64,000 nt of DNA from Isoetes taiwanensis. Lineage: Eukaryota; Streptophyta; Lycopodiopsida; Isoetales; Isoetaceae. This document shows, piece after piece, positions 9,530 to 21,620 of the stretch. The notes beneath the pieces were generated by a model that saw only the letters and a program-made list of their open reading frames with translations, had not been told where the DNA came from and searched no databases. Location: positions 2,542,001 through 2,606,000 of the forward strand of contig JAJEKV010000103.1 of assembly GCA_021234155.1 (NCBI GenBank), in the 5' to 3' direction. Position 1 is the first letter of the stretch; every line of letters starts with the position of its first letter. Made by a program: the position numbers and the translations under genes.

Positions 9530-12500
9530 AGTTGGGCTTTGAAGATCTATAGAAACAGGAGTTGGGTTTTTTCAAGAAGTGTAGAAATAAGCAACGGGGA
9601 ACTAGAGCTGACCTTCGGTACATTACTGGGACAATGCCTCCCACCAGAGGGTCGCAACCTTTTGAAATGCGGTGAGCCATGTCAAAATGCTCTAAGGGAG
9701 TGTTGCACCAGCCTCCATTGTTATTGGGAAGTGCATCATTTGAGGGCAAAAATTAGTGGCGGTGACAATCACGGATGGGCTGCTGGAAGGCACCATTGTG
9801 GATCCGAGTCACATCTCACTTCAATACATGCTCCACATGACAAGCCATTGTTGAACAATGCAAAGGCTTTCGTGGCTGCGATTAGCTTGTGCCATATCCC
9901 CTCGGGTCAGAGATTGTCAGTAGCCACATGCTCCACCTGCTCATCATAAGATTTCAATTAGAATCCTCGTTCTTCTTTCAACATTTTATAGTATCCGAGA
10001 ATAGAACAAAAACAAGAGAATATGCTTGCTTACCCATGGTCCCGAAGCATCACTCCCACCATAGAATGTGGCGTGAGCATTTTGCCGTTTCCTTCATCAA
10101 GTCCCATCAATATTTATAATATGCAAAGAGATTGCTACAAGGGTCAATGGAACCATGTCAGTCAGATGAGACTATAACCTGAAACAGCTAATTTGATATA
10201 GAACTTGGAATATGATTCACATTTATTAGGAATCAAAGACTGATTCACTGAGTTTGATTCGTTTCTAGAGCAATTTTCATGAGCTGCACCATGACCCCGT
10301 GATCCGGTAATGTAATGTTGTGCGCCCCGTGTTTGTGGTGCACAAACAACTTTGCAATCTTAATTTTGAGGTTCATAGATTATCGTGCAGTCTGCCATGC
10401 ATCTTCTCCACACCAGTGTAGCCTTCTGGATTTGGCTCTACGACGGACGGTCTTTCTAGCACAATGGCACAAGGTAATGTCTTTTTAACTTCACTGTTTG
10501 TCTATTCTATTCTATTCTATTCTTTGTGTGTTGTTTTAGATTATTAATTCAGGTGTTGTATAGGAGTACCTTTGGAACTGGCAATGCAATTTCCCACCGT
10601 GCAATTGACAGCTTCATAGGACCTAGAGTAATGCAACACGAGACTTCCTTTAGATATATTTAATGTCAACTATTAGCGTCCTCATGGTGCCATACCTCTG
10701 TCAACAACAGTTACAAGACTGTCAAACATTTAGCAGAAAGATATATTGTTTATTTCAATATGCAGGCTCGATATGGATGCCATGTATGCTGCCTAATTTC
10801 ATAAGCATATTTGGCCATGAATCATGCTCCAGGTCTTTGTCTTACAGCAAATTGTAAAGATTACCGAGTCTGCTAGCTGTCGGGTATACTATGTATGCAC
10901 AGGGTTCTATAGTCCCAAACATTGAGCATGTATTGTTTATGTGTTCTATTCATCTTATCTCCCTTTTGTCTCAGAAGAAATTGTTTTCCTTCCATATATT
11001 TCTCATTCTTCCTTCAAGATTTCTAACATCAAATTTATGGGTTTAATGTTGGGATTTTCTATTGCAGGTGAATGATCAAGTTTGCCTCTTTAGTGTAGAG
11101 CTTGGACATACGAAGTTTCGAATCATTTGATGACAGATAGGTAAAGTTTACCTATTCACTTGAGCCTGCTGTGTCAATAAGGGTTTCCAGCATCTTATAG
11201 CATGCAACATTTGGCATCTTATCGCTACTTCTGTAAATATTATTTCTTGAAGATGATAATGTTAGTGTTAAATCTATGACCAAGTCTGAGCATACATTAT
11301 CCAAGTGACGTATTGCTGCTGAGCATACATGATCCAAGCCTGCATATTTGGGAGGTAAAGTTTACCTATTCACTTGAGCCTGCTGTGTCAATAAGGGTTT
11401 CCAGCATCTTATAGCATGCAACATTTGACATCTTATCGCTATTTCTGTAAATATTATCCTTTCCTTCCATCTTGGTAATTTGTAGAGTAATTGCCTCTTG
11501 GTTATGAATTTATGTGTTGTGCATGCCTTATAGTTTCTTACCTTTTACTTGCATTATTACAAGTTTCTTTGTTGCTTAGATAGAGCTCCTCAACTAGACT
11601 CCGCAACCAAGTATCATAAATTTCTATTCTATTCTATTTCATGATTTTTCTTTAACTGCTATTGATGCAAGAATCTGTTGTATTTTTAGTTTATTAAATC
11701 ATACGCAAAGTCATCATAACAAGTCATCATCGTAACAAGCATATTGGCAAGGAAATGTTGCTTTAGATTTTACAGATATAGGGAACATTGCAAAGGAGCA
11801 TTCGCTTTAGATAGGGAACATTGCAAAGGAGCATTCGCTTTAGATTGAACGTTGGTTGTTCAAATGCAAGGCATAGAGAAGGCTAATATTCTAGGTAGAG
11901 ATGGTCATGTTAAAAATGCAAACTTTGCTTTACATAATTACCAGGGCTTAGGCAAATGAGAGCAAGCAGACAATCTATCAATGTGATGCTTGAGAACAAG
12001 AACAATATTACTGTTAATCACATGGTCATGTACGTGCTGCTGCATTAGGTCCCTTTTTCTTGAAAATGAGAAGGTCAAAGCCATGCCATCATCTGTGGCC
12101 CTTGACGAATGAGAGCACGAAGAAGTTTATGTTGGAGTTGCTAGACATTCAGAGAGGAAGCCCTTTCATTAGTTCTGTGGATCCATCTCAGTCTTTAGTC
12201 AGCGAGAGCCGTCACATCAAATTGTATCAGAAGGTCTTAAATAAAAACGTGCGAATTTCACTCAGAGTGCATCGTTTTTATTGCAGAATGTTTGTTAGTT
12301 TTGTGATTATGTGAAGTAACTACAGCATTAGAAATATTAAAGCCAAATTCACCTATCCATTATGTTTGGGATGATAGTGAAAATCTGAGGTTTTCAATAG
12401 CTTTTGAGATTATGATCAAGTTTCTTCATTCCAGATACACTTAATGGAAGTTACGAAGTAGGTCAGTCTGTGAAATCAGAGTATGTTGATTTTCATTTTT

Positions 12501-14280
12501 CATTTGGCCAATACTATGTAGATTCAATTATGTTTTGGTGCACTACAGAATTAGTTTGAAAGATGATGAAACAAAGAGATCAAAGAGCATGATCTTCTCA
12601 GTTGGACTCAAGGATGGCCAAATGAGAGAAGCATCTGGATTATGTGAAAGAGATCCATAAAAGGCAATAGGCATAATTATGGCCAATGTTAGATTATGTA
12701 GCTAGGTAAACATTTGACATCATTTTTTCCATCTGAACCATTTGCTATGCTTTCGTAGGGGTTTTACTCTTCTCATTTTGGCAGATAAATGATATAACTT
12801 TTGCTATTATTGCTATTATTGTTGGAGGCTCGCAGAAGCATGTGCATGGGCCTTCTGGGAAAAAAACTTATTGGTCATCTAGATATTTAGTACTCCGGCC
12901 TACTTCATCTGCTAAATCTCATCTTCATCATAAATCACATATGAAGCAAATTATTCAAGATGTAATTTAATTTAATTTAGTAGTTTAAATCCCTTATGAA
13001 AGAATTATACACGATTCAAAGAACTTTTAGGGGCTTAATTCAAATAAAGCAATAGTGGCATAGGTAAAAGAGTGCATTGTGCATCCGTTTGGTTAGGAAC
13101 TACAAATACTTGACACTCTTACAATATGTCCACAATTATACCATCTGATTTCAATGATGCAATACAATATTATCGTGTCATTTTTTGAAATCCATTTTAT
13201 TGCAAATGGCGTCCACAATTATACCATCTGATTTCAATGATGCAATACAATATTATCATGTCATTTCTTGAAATCCATTTTATTGCAAATGGCACATTCT
13301 TTATGTGTTTAGGGATTTCCAACTCTCCATTCAATCCTTTTTCAACTTCATCGTTATACATTTTATTTTAGATGACTAGAGCATCAAAGCGATCATGTGC
13401 AGATAGTTCCACTTTCAAAAATGTTTGTTGGCTTAACATTACAACACATCCTAAAGTTGAGTATAAAATCATCTTCGTAAAAGTTACAACCTGAACAAAG
13501 CAACGGTCACAACCACCCCTTCAAAATGCTACTAAAGCCCAGCAACACACTTTACAAATACCAATCCTTGAGTTTCCTTTTGAACCTGAAGCTACAGTTT
13601 GATAGCATTGCTTGGTGCCCGAGGTGATGCAACTAATGCAACGTATCAGAGAAGAATCATTGAATTCAGAAAATGCAGCTAAATATTTTCATCAGTATGT
13701 CTTCATAAAGTATTAAATGGCATAATTTAAAGGAGTTGTTGACCAGAACTAAAAGATGTGGCTTTGAAGAATGGACCCACATAGAATCAGAATGAGCCAA
13801 TAGACTCATCGCCCATGCTATCTAGATTAAAGGATCTAATAATGTTTCTGCAGCCTTGAAGGACTCCAGATCCTCAAGCTAGAAATGTTGTCGGACCAAT
13901 TCATCCTTTGAAAGAGCTCCCATTGGAACCTCATCAGCTTTCTGGAGGTTATATTTCCACCTGTTTCCAAAATTTCTCTAAATGAGACATAGTGGTCAGC
14001 TGTTGCGACAATGTTTTCTACAGTAATTTCTGATTTGAGATTGTTACTTCGTCAATTCAGATTGTTTTAGTTTCTCTCTATTTGGGAGCCGAGGTCCCTT
14101 AATAAGTCATTGGACATACACAACTTCTTATGATTGATATCATGGCCACGCCAATAGTTGGAATAGAAATGTCCAATTGTTGTATATAAAATAAATGCTA
14201 AGAGAATACAAATTTTGTGCTCCATTGTTGCTCCTACAATCTTCAAATACATATTTGCATGCCGCAAATCTTATTTTAGT
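9530..14280. other. Long unassigned AT-rich stretch with local duplications; likely Helitron interior
   Basis: No confident gene. A 140-codon frame at 9527-9949 has no recognised motifs and starts inside the subrepeats. Local direct duplications: 11138-11245 repeated at 11354-11460 (~107 bp), a 37-bp tandem at about 11775-11850, and an 83-bp tandem at 13126-13292. (TCTAT)n microsatellites lie at 10500-10525 and near 11620. Several stretches look intron-like (T-rich, GCAG ends). The whole may be the body of the Helitron ending at 14339, but its 5' end was not found. Confidence 0.4.
13126..13292. repeat. 83-bp perfect-like tandem duplication
   Basis: GTCCACAATTATACCATC and the following 65 bases occur twice in direct succession (13126-13208, 13209-13292) with about two differences, indicating a recent local duplication. 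Confidence 0.85.
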
Positions 14281-14310
14281 ATTAAACAACCACTTTTCAA
14301 ATTGTTACTA

Positions 14311-14339
14311 CGCCCGGCAACGCCGGGCACTATAACTAG
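14311..14339 (+). mobile_element. Helitron 3' terminus (hairpin + CTAG)
   Basis: A GC-rich hairpin (GCCCGGC, loop AA, CGCCGGGC within 14312-14328) is followed 8-11 nt later by CTAG, and the next base is T. This is the canonical plant Helitron 3' end (hairpin, CTRR, insertion before T). The element body should lie to the left on the plus strand. No Rep/helicase coding is visible and the 5' TC end was not located, so it is presumably non-autonomous. Confidence 0.75.
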
Positions 14340-14552
14340 TAACTCACAAGTTGAATGTTGCAAATAGGAAAAGGAAACACAATCCATTGGTTCCATTCAA
14401 ACCTTGAACATATCGAAAGACGAGAAGCAAGAATGATGATTTCGTTGGTGTTTTAGTTTTCTTTATCGGGGCTCAACACATGCACGCACTGTAGCCCGGT
14501 TCTCCAAGATTCAAGGAATTCGATTTTTTATTGCTATTTTTGTATTCTAAAG

Positions 14553-15002
14553 TTGAAATTGCCTCCAAGATTTCCAATCACCTTTATTGATTTTAGTACT
14601 AAATTGGAGGACAAAAGGGACATCGAAAATGAGACACCCCAGTGTGCAGACCTCGAAAGCTGGGACATTCAGCGTCGGTTGGCTTATGGGGAGGATCGGA
14701 CAGTTTCCCATTTAGATTTTCCTGATCATATTTCATACGAAGCCAAAGATCTTGTTCTGGCCCTCTTGCAGCCCAACCCAGCAAACAGAATATCGCGGCA
14801 GCAGATTTTATCCCATCCCTGGGTGTTGAAACATAGTTTATCCGAATCAGTAGGCAAAAGATCACATTGCAGAAGAAACCCATTTGTAGCACAGGCCCAC
14901 GCCAAGCGTCAGGGATTCAAATGCAACAAAAAAAATCAGGAATTAGCTGTGCTTTATGTGCTTGTTGATCTTCAAAGGTTTCCTCTACTTGAAAAGGTTT
15001 GT
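14553..15002 (+). pseudogene. Protein kinase C-terminal lobe fragment (subdomains X-XI)
   Basis: A 150-codon frame contains LDFPDHISYEAKDLVLALLQ followed by NPANRISRQQILSHPWVLKH. This is the last helix pair of a Ser/Thr kinase domain: the EAKDL helix, the invariant R of subdomain XI in NRIS, and HPW. It resembles Aurora, CDPK or SnRK-type kinases; the exact family is not decidable. All catalytic motifs (VAIK, HRD, DFG, APE) are absent, so it is an isolated exon or captured fragment. It lies just downstream of the Helitron end, outside that element. The frame upstream of residue ~40 is not kinase-like. Confidence 0.65.
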
Positions 15003-15009
15003 TGACATG

Positions 15010-15650
15010 GTTTCCCTTCATCAAGGAATGGGAGTAATTTAATGGAACAAGGTCAAAGAGAACTTGTTAAGACTTTCATTTATATATGTTGGACTATTTT
15101 TTTTTTCATGAACTCTGTCATCAGCTATCTATGGCTCACTTTTGTACATACATACAAAGATGTGAATAAAATTCATCATGTGATTACACTTCTTTTTCTC
15201 TTGTTTATTGTCTATCTAACTATCTATCTCTTGTTTATTGTATTCATAATAATTTTAAAGATATCACTTCACGTGAGAATTCCATCTTTTTCTATCCATT
15301 GCTAGTTGACAACTTAGTCATCTGAATTCATTTGTTCAATTGTAGAAGAAAAAAAATGTACTTTGTTTCTTATAATAGATTGATTAAATTGGAGAGAATG
15401 GATGGGATGTGTCAATTTGAAAATTTCGTGTAAATGAAGGTGTCCTCCATTCATATTCAATACATCTTGTCAATATATCTTGAAATTTCTTCGTCAACTA
15501 TACGATAAAAGGTCGATCATTCCGATGTCCGGTTTCCAGTAGGTTACTCTGTTCTTTTTCCATTCGATTGATTCTTTAGACAAACCCATAGCTTGAATCC
15601 GGCCATGCCTCCGACTTGTTTAGCCTGTGGAAATGGCGGTAACCTTAGCT
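15010..15650. other. Unassigned, intron-like AT-rich sequence
   Basis: No gene recognised. The open frame at 15042-15305 is low-complexity hydrophobic translation of T-rich DNA with a CTATCTATC run and is not convincing as protein. Confidence 0.4.
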
Positions 15651-16190
15651 TGGACATATCTATATCTCTGAATCTTTAATTTTTTCTGCAGAAAATAGAA
15701 GAAGAAGAAAGGATCTCGCAGGAAGTTTAGTGTCAAAAGGAAGAAAGGATTCAGCCATTAGAACCCTGTTTTGACTCAATCTAGAACAAGCCCCTGACGC
15801 ACAGAAACCCTTTTCAATTCTGTTCAAGGATGCAACCCCTGGCAAGCCGATTTTTGTTTAAAGCCCTCTTTACATTCGTATTCAAGCGGATTTTTAATTT
15901 AAAGCCCTATTCAGATTCAAACCCTCTGGCGCATTCAAACCGTTTCAAACCATGTTCGATCCAATTCAAGCCCTGTTTCCAGCCTCAAACCCTTTTCGAC
16001 TTGTTGCCGCAGACCTCTGCCCTAGCGCAAACCTGTCGTCACTAAGAAGAAAGGAAGTTGGGCTAAGAAAACAGAGGCTTTGGGCACAGAAGAAATCCGT
16101 TCCCGGCTAACGCCCTTGGTGGTTTTGGCTTTAGCTTTAGAAACAGCTTTGCCCTTCGGCAACGCTCGCGATCGTAGGCTTGGGGAGTTC

Positions 16191-16783
16191 TCAAACCGCT
16201 TTTCTTCGAACACCATTCTTGTTCGTAGATTTGGCAGCAGCAATACCTCGCAGATCAAACATATCCGGGACCTTTTGCCCCGGTGCTCTCGCCTTTAGCA
16301 GCCTTCTTCCCTTTCTTTGCAGCTGGCTTACTTTTCTTGGATTGCTGAGGAGGTGGTTCTGGAATTTCCTCTGCCCAATCTGATGCATTATTACCGCTTC
16401 AAGAAGCTCATTTGATAAATTATCCCCTCGTCTCAAGGCGGCTTCTCGCCTTTTGGGACGTTTTCCCTTTCTCTCGCAGCGGCCTTATATTTCTTGGACC
16501 GCCGAGGAGGTGGTTCTAGAATTTCGTCTGCAGAACCGATGCATTATCTCCCGCTTTTCGCTGATCCAAGCATTATCCTCTGTTTCAGGCAGCTTATAAG
16601 CTTCAGACATAGCAACATCCTGGTTTTTTCCTGGGTCTGCTTCCTGCATTTCATCAGAGTGAGAAGAAGCATCATCCTCGACGCTCCTTTAGCATTTTTC
16701 TTCGCAACTTTTGCAGACGCAGGTGGGTTTCCTTTTGTCGAGCTTTGGATCGGATTGCTTGGAAGCTCTGGATGACCGAGCAT
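16191..16783 (-). pseudogene. Minus-strand Lys/Pro-rich low-complexity remnant with internal duplication
   Basis: Minus-strand frames are rich in Lys, Pro and Glu, and a segment reading EIPEPPPQQSKKSK-like occurs twice about 157 bp apart (16331-16400 and 16488-16555). The piece resembles the Lys/Pro-rich linker of the plus-strand ORF in the 9.3 kb element (47060-47216), so it may be an accessory-protein remnant of the same class of element. Multiple frame breaks. No domain identified. Confidence 0.35.
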
Positions 16784-16905
16784 TTGCAGGCAGCACCCAG
16801 TTTTTAGCAGTCACCAGCATATGCTAGGCATATGCCGGCATATACCTGGATATGCCCACATACCCACATAAACAAGGGTTTGCCCCCCTAGGGGCAACCC
16901 AAAAA
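16772..16905. repeat. Terminus-like repeat ending GGGGCAACCCAAAAA
   Basis: About 134 bp match the reverse complement of 34623-34756, the left terminal region of the 6.1 kb element. Both contain GACCGAG, GCAGTCACCAGCATAT, several GCATAT repeats and a final GGGTTTGCCCCCC...GGGGCAACCC palindrome. It is the right-hand (B) terminus of the same family as 8070-8229. The body would lie to the left, but its matching AACAAGG end was not found. Confidence 0.6.
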
Positions 16906-17014
16906 CATAAAGGAAACAAAAATTGCAACATGCTATGTGCGCATGGCAAGGATCATAAGCTTGAAAGACAAACATTGCACAAAGTAGTCATGTATAGCTG
17001 TACAAATACTTAAA

Positions 17015-17500
17015 TTAATTGAGTAGTTTACGGCCTTTAAGAAGAGCAGGTATTGGAATGTCGTCGTACTCATCAACTCCTTCAGACTGGTCATCACTCT
17101 CCTCATTGTCACTCTCCTTATTGTCACTTGAAGTGGTGGAAGAGCTAACTGTCAGAACGCTATCCTCATCTTGTTCAGCTTCGTCCTCGGTATCCTCACA
17201 GAAAGACTTCAGCAAGTTTACTGTTGTTCTGCGGAGCCTGTTATCAACCTTTAACCTAAAATCGTAAGCCAAGACTTGAGTTTCAGTGAGATCCAGGTTG
17301 TCCAAGTGATTCTTATTCATTGTTTTCCTTTCCTTCTTAAAAGAAATTATCACAGGATCATACCGACCAACAAACAGATCTGTATCCTTAGTGGCATACC
17401 AGTGAACTTTTATCACTAAGGGTAGGTTGTCTTTATAAACAATGTCTTTAACCCGTGATCCAAAAAGGATGCTCTTCGTCATCGTCAGTTGAAGGTACAA
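17015..17500 (-). CDS. 161-codon ORF with acidic, Ser-rich C-terminus, unknown
   Basis: Uninterrupted minus-strand frame. The N-terminal ~90 residues are mixed and globular-looking (VHWYATKDTDLFVGRYDPVI). The last ~60 are very acidic and serine-rich. I do not recognise the family. It lies immediately upstream of, and divergent from, the transposase-like gene at 17564, so it may be an exon of an accessory gene of that element. It could also be a chance frame, although the acidic tail and lack of stops argue for a former exon. Confidence 0.4.
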   Translation of the reverse strand: MYLQLTMTKSILFGSRVKDIVYKDNLPLVIKVHWYATKDTDLFVGRYDPVIISFKKERKTMNKNHLDNLDLTETQVLAYDFRLKVDNRLRRTTVNLLKSFCEDTEDEAEQDEDSVLTVSSSTTSSDNKESDNEESDDQSEGVDEYDDIPIPALLKGRKLLN

Positions 17501-17563
17501 CTACTAGCATCCGCTTCTACAGATCTGCGAGTTTCTCTGGAGTTTGACCTTCCTTTTTGTTGA

Positions 17564-20473
17564 GTGCATTACTTCAACAGGCTCACCAAAAAGCATTCAC
17601 CCGAACTCAAGGCCGATGTGATGAAGAGGGTGGTTCATCACCACGAAATGGAAATCTCAGAACCTGGAATTTTGCCAAATCCAAAGGAGTGCAAGGCAGC
17701 GGGGGTGCTGCTCAACAACTTGAAACAGACAATGGCAGCCACAAAGAGGCAAAGGAACCATGATTAATGTGCAATATTTCTTATGATAGGTTGCATGAGG
17801 TCAACAATTGCAACTGCTGCATTAAGAAAATCGGAAGCCGTCCTTGGAAATGGTCCGTGGTCTAGCTTCCAAAGGAGGTTGAGGTGCGATTCTCTCACCC
17901 CTGCTTGCAAGCAAAGCATAGCAGAATTCTGGAAACAAAATAGCAGAGTCTCTCCTTGCAAGAAAGATGTTGTGAACACTGTTGGAGAGTCAGGCTTCCG
18001 AATTTCTTATCCCCTACACCTTATGGAGGTCACACAGGTATAAGTTTCCATACAAATTTTTCTTTGCTATTATTGCATGAATATTTCTAACCAACGGCCA
18101 CCATTCAGCTGCAGCTATTTCAACAATACAAAAAGGCACATCCCGAACACCTGTTTTGCTTAAAGGCTTTCGAGAAGTTGAAGCCTATTTATGTAAAGAA
18201 AGTATCGAAAGGGAAACCCGTTGTTGCATATACCATATGAAGTTGGAGTATGCCGTGGTAGCCCCCCAATGCATTAAGGTCGCCAAAACCGGATTTCATG
18301 GTGAAGAGTGCAAGTGCACCGCGAGGTTCCGTGGACTTGGTGAGAAGTGTTCCGCCACCAACATAATGCGATGACTCAACCAGCCGAGCTCTAGAGGGCT
18401 GTGGTTTGCAACAAGAGCGAGGGTGAAGAATGGCATAAACATGATCGCCTCGATGCGCACATGTCGGTGTGGCATAAAAACTCTTCCTATATGTCCAAGA
18501 GAAAGAGAGAATCATGAGTTCTTGCTTGAATGGAAGACGTTTGAAAAGGTAATACTCTCTTTATTGCATGCTGAAACATGTTGATATGTGCTGTCATCCG
18601 CTGAATACTGCTTTTGTGCTTTCAACTTGCGCTAATCTTCTGTTTTATGCTACAGACCTTGTTACAGATTCCAGTGGAGACAGAAGAGGCTGGTGGAGTT
18701 GCGCATCAAGCGTTTCCAAGGAGGTGCCATGTGGCAGCAGAAAGAAAAGAGCCAATGCCACCAAGAAGGGAAACAAAAGTAAGAAATCCAAGGTAGCTGG
18801 TGGGACACAAAATAAGTCGGCAAAGACAAGTCGATAAGAAGGGGAACAAAAGCAAGAAACCAAGGTAGTTGGTGGGACACAAACCAAGTCGCAAAGACAA
18901 GTTGAGAAGAAGGGAAACAAAAGTAAGAAATCCAAGGAAGCTGGTGGGACACAGTCTGAAGCTGCAGCACAAGACGAGACCTCAAATGGCAAGGGGAAAC
19001 AAAAGAAAGGACCAAAGCCAGTCCTTAGATTGTCTTACAAGAGAACTAAGCAAAGTTGAAGGATTTCATTTCATATCTCGTGTTCCACATTGAAGATATT
19101 CATGCCACACAATTACTGGTGGCTAGATGGCAGGCCATGCAATCGAGAGTTGCCCGAACAATATCCAAGATGGCACCATTGTTTCAGAATTGATTTTGCA
19201 GAGAATTATAGCATAAAAATACAAAGGGAGGTTCAAAGCCAAAGATTGGCACAATGACCGATAACAATTCTCCGTCCCACATCACATTATAGGATGGACA
19301 TCGGTTACGGGATCGATCGAAAGCTATTGAAGGAAACCCATTTCTACTTGAGTGATGACAAGCTTCATGACACTCTTTTTGTGCAAAGACTTTGCCTTAG
19401 AAAGCACAATTCATGGCTTGTATCAAATGGTGTAGATTTCTCCGTGCATATAGTTTGGTCAGATGGTTGTTCTAGCCAATTCAAATCTGCCCGGCCATTC
19501 TATTTCCTACCAAGATATCACCATGAGCTAGGGAAGGAAATAGTATGGAATTTCTTTGGGACAGCCCATGGTAAGGGAGAGCACGATGGGCAAGGGCAAG
19601 GCCCTTAAAGGGGCATTCACTAGAGAGCAGCTCAAGTATGATGGGGTGAGATTTAGGGGTGCTGCTGATGCCTGTGAATTCGCAACTCGTTGGAATGAAG
19701 GTACCAACAACGGGGACATCAAAAGGTATTATGCTTTCATCCGGCCAGATTCGTTGAGTAGTCGCCTGTAAACTATTTGTAATGTCTTTGAATAGTGCTT
19801 TCATCCGCTTTAAGTGTCGTCAGAACCTATTTGTAATGTGATGAGTAGTGATGTATTATATCTTTGCCCGTGAGATGCAATACTTGTTGTCTCCTGGCGT
19901 GTACCGGGTAATTGGAAAGGATGATGTTGATAGGACAGACCCTACCGGATCGTGCTGTGGTGGAAGGGACCAAGCAAATACACAAAGATCCAGGACATAC
20001 TTGGCTAAATCAAGCACAAGGGTGGCTCATAGAGGTTTAAGTTGTTTCGCGGGTAACCGTTTGAAAGCAAACGGTCATCTTGTGTGAACAAGCACAGATT
20101 GAAGAATTGGAAATATGTTACACTAAAGCCGATAAGTCTCTTGGTGAAGGTAATCAAGATCTAAATCGATGAGGCATTTTTGAAGGCGATGGAGAATGGC
20201 TTAGTGGAAACGTAGAGGAAGGTGATAAACTTTGTTGTAGCCGAGGAGGGAGATCGAGAGAATGCAGATTTCTATGTGGTCAAATGTGTTAAGCCGAGGC
20301 ATATCCTTGACAGAATTGTCAAGGACAGCTGGGGTCAGACCTTCAATGTGGATGAACATGTGTTGGTTGGTTTGTACTATGCTGCCCAGCCAGATGGTAG
20401 TTGGGAGCTACTTGAAGACAAAGGCGACTTTCCAAAGCATATCATCACGCATCGCCTATCAAGTTTGAGATGA
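17564..20473 (+). pseudogene. Decayed DDE-type transposase, DFAENY / WSDG-SQFK / HGKG-DG family (copy 1)
   Basis: Plus-strand blocks run in order through many frameshifts. An N-terminal helical region contains FWKQNSRVSPCKKDVV (17920), followed by a Lys-rich start of a core (QQYKKAHPEH...LKPIYVKKVSKG, 18120) and RCCIYHMKL (18222). A Lys-rich tandem repeat sits at 18760-18960. The core has DFAENYSIKIQREVQSQ (19191), LSDDKLHDTLFVQ (19350), VWSDGCSSQFKSARPF (19455) and WNFFGTAHGKGEHDG (19547). The C-terminal module is DFYVVKCVKPRHIL with DEHVLVGLYYAAQPDG (20264-20400). The Asp in DFAENY, the Asp in WSDG and the final Asp/Glu are plausible catalytic residues (inference). The same blocks occur on the minus strand at 50400-53530. 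I recall this family widely in eukaryotic genomes but cannot assign its superfamily. Inactive. Confidence 0.7.
18762..18960. repeat. ~70-bp Lys-rich coding minisatellite, three units
   Basis: Three head-to-tail units (about 18762-18833, 18837-18903, 18905-18960) encode KKGNKSKKSK-VAGGTQ-type repeats with 1-2 bp indels between them that shift the frame. It forms a basic linker inside the transposase-like gene. Confidence 0.8.
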
Positions 20474-20860
20474 ATCGAGTCTTTGGCACCAACAGATTTC
20501 CCTTGAACGGGCTACTCACCGGATGATCCTTGATACCGCCATATGAAGGTTGAATATGCTTTGGCCTAGTTGTTTTATCATTGTAACAGGTCTGTAGTTA
20601 CTTGTGTACTTGTCTCAAATTTTGATCATTGTATTGGAGACAATGCTTGTGACACAATGTTTGTAGTATTGGACTGCTGTATTGGAGTATTTTAGTATTG
20701 GAAACAATGCTTGTAGTATTGGAGAGTAAGCTTGATATATATTACAGAAAATTGTACACTCAAGATTAGAGACATCGCTCAAGATCACTCAATACTCAAG
20801 ATAAGACAAAGTAATCATACATATATATTACAAAAAAGTAGTGTATAATGGTTACTTCAT
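20473..20860. other. Intergenic space between convergent remnants
   Basis: No coding sequence. It contains repeated ATTGGA/ TTGTAGTATTGG words (20610-20720), typical of a 3' untranslated or terminator-proximal region shared by the plus-strand transposase and the minus-strand remnant. Confidence 0.4.
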
Positions 20861-20875
20861 GAGTCATCGAAGTCT

Positions 20876-21620
20876 TCAGAGTCTTGCTGGTCGCCAGGAA
20901 GGGTGCCCAGCAGTTGCCTTTGTACTTCTAATGGAGCATTGAGGATATAGTAGGCCGAGACAAGATAGTTGTTGAGGCAGTAATCCAAAGATCGCAACGG
21001 TCTCCTCTTCCAACCATGCATCAGTGATGTCAACCTGTGAGATCGTTTCCTGTACTGTATGAGAAGACAAGTATTCCAAAGTTGGACACACAAACTTCTG
21101 CAAAAAGTTGTCCTCTGCTTGCCCCTTGAAAGGCATAATGGGAAGGGTTTGTGTGTGGTGGTTTAGAAACCCTTTGTGTAGGTCGTCATCAACCAAGAAA
21201 ATCATACCATGATTTTGAGGAAAATCCTCAAGTACAACCTTCAACTCCTTGAAAAAAATTTGCTTTTTCGGGTCTGTTTGATGCTCGCATGCATAGCAAT
21301 GCTCTTGACCATATAACTTCAAGAACTGGGTCTACAAATCGGGAACAATGCATCCACCATATCCCTTGTATTTCAAGTAGAGAAGCACTCCAAATCACAA
21401 TATCAAACCTCGCAATGCCCACTCCACAAACTCATGATACCCCGGGTCCGCAAATGAGGTACTTATTTGCGTTTCTTTTACAACATGCTTCGCTTGTGGT
21501 GGAGGCAAGATTTTCCCGCTCATTCTCCTCTCTCACAGTGTGTCTCGTGGCCAAGACACCATTTACGCCAAGCACCATCAACTTCCGCCCGGGTGTCCAT
21601 CCTTGGACATTTGCAACCAC
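20876..21620 (-). pseudogene. HAD-type (FCP1/NIF-like) phosphatase domain remnant
   Basis: Minus-strand pieces in order: KLMVLGVNGVL (about 21584), GIARFDIVIWSASL (21418), FFKELKVVLEDFP (21254), MIFLVDDDLHKGFLN (21208) and LPIMPFKGQAEDNFL (21145). These match motif I, motif II (the S/T of IWS) and motif III (VDD) of the NLI-interacting-factor/FCP1 CTD-phosphatase fold. The first nucleophilic Asp of motif I is Gly here (LGVNG instead of LDxNG). One or two frameshifts split the domain at about 21320 and 21425, so it is a pseudogene. It is convergent with the transposase copy 1, where the sister element also has a second convergent ORF. It is either captured host sequence or an element accessory gene. 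Confidence 0.65.

Noticed and set aside
18645-19015. Minus-strand frames with repeated CVPPATL/FLLLFPF-type translation
   Set aside because: Antisense shadow of the Lys-rich tandem repeat of the transposase.
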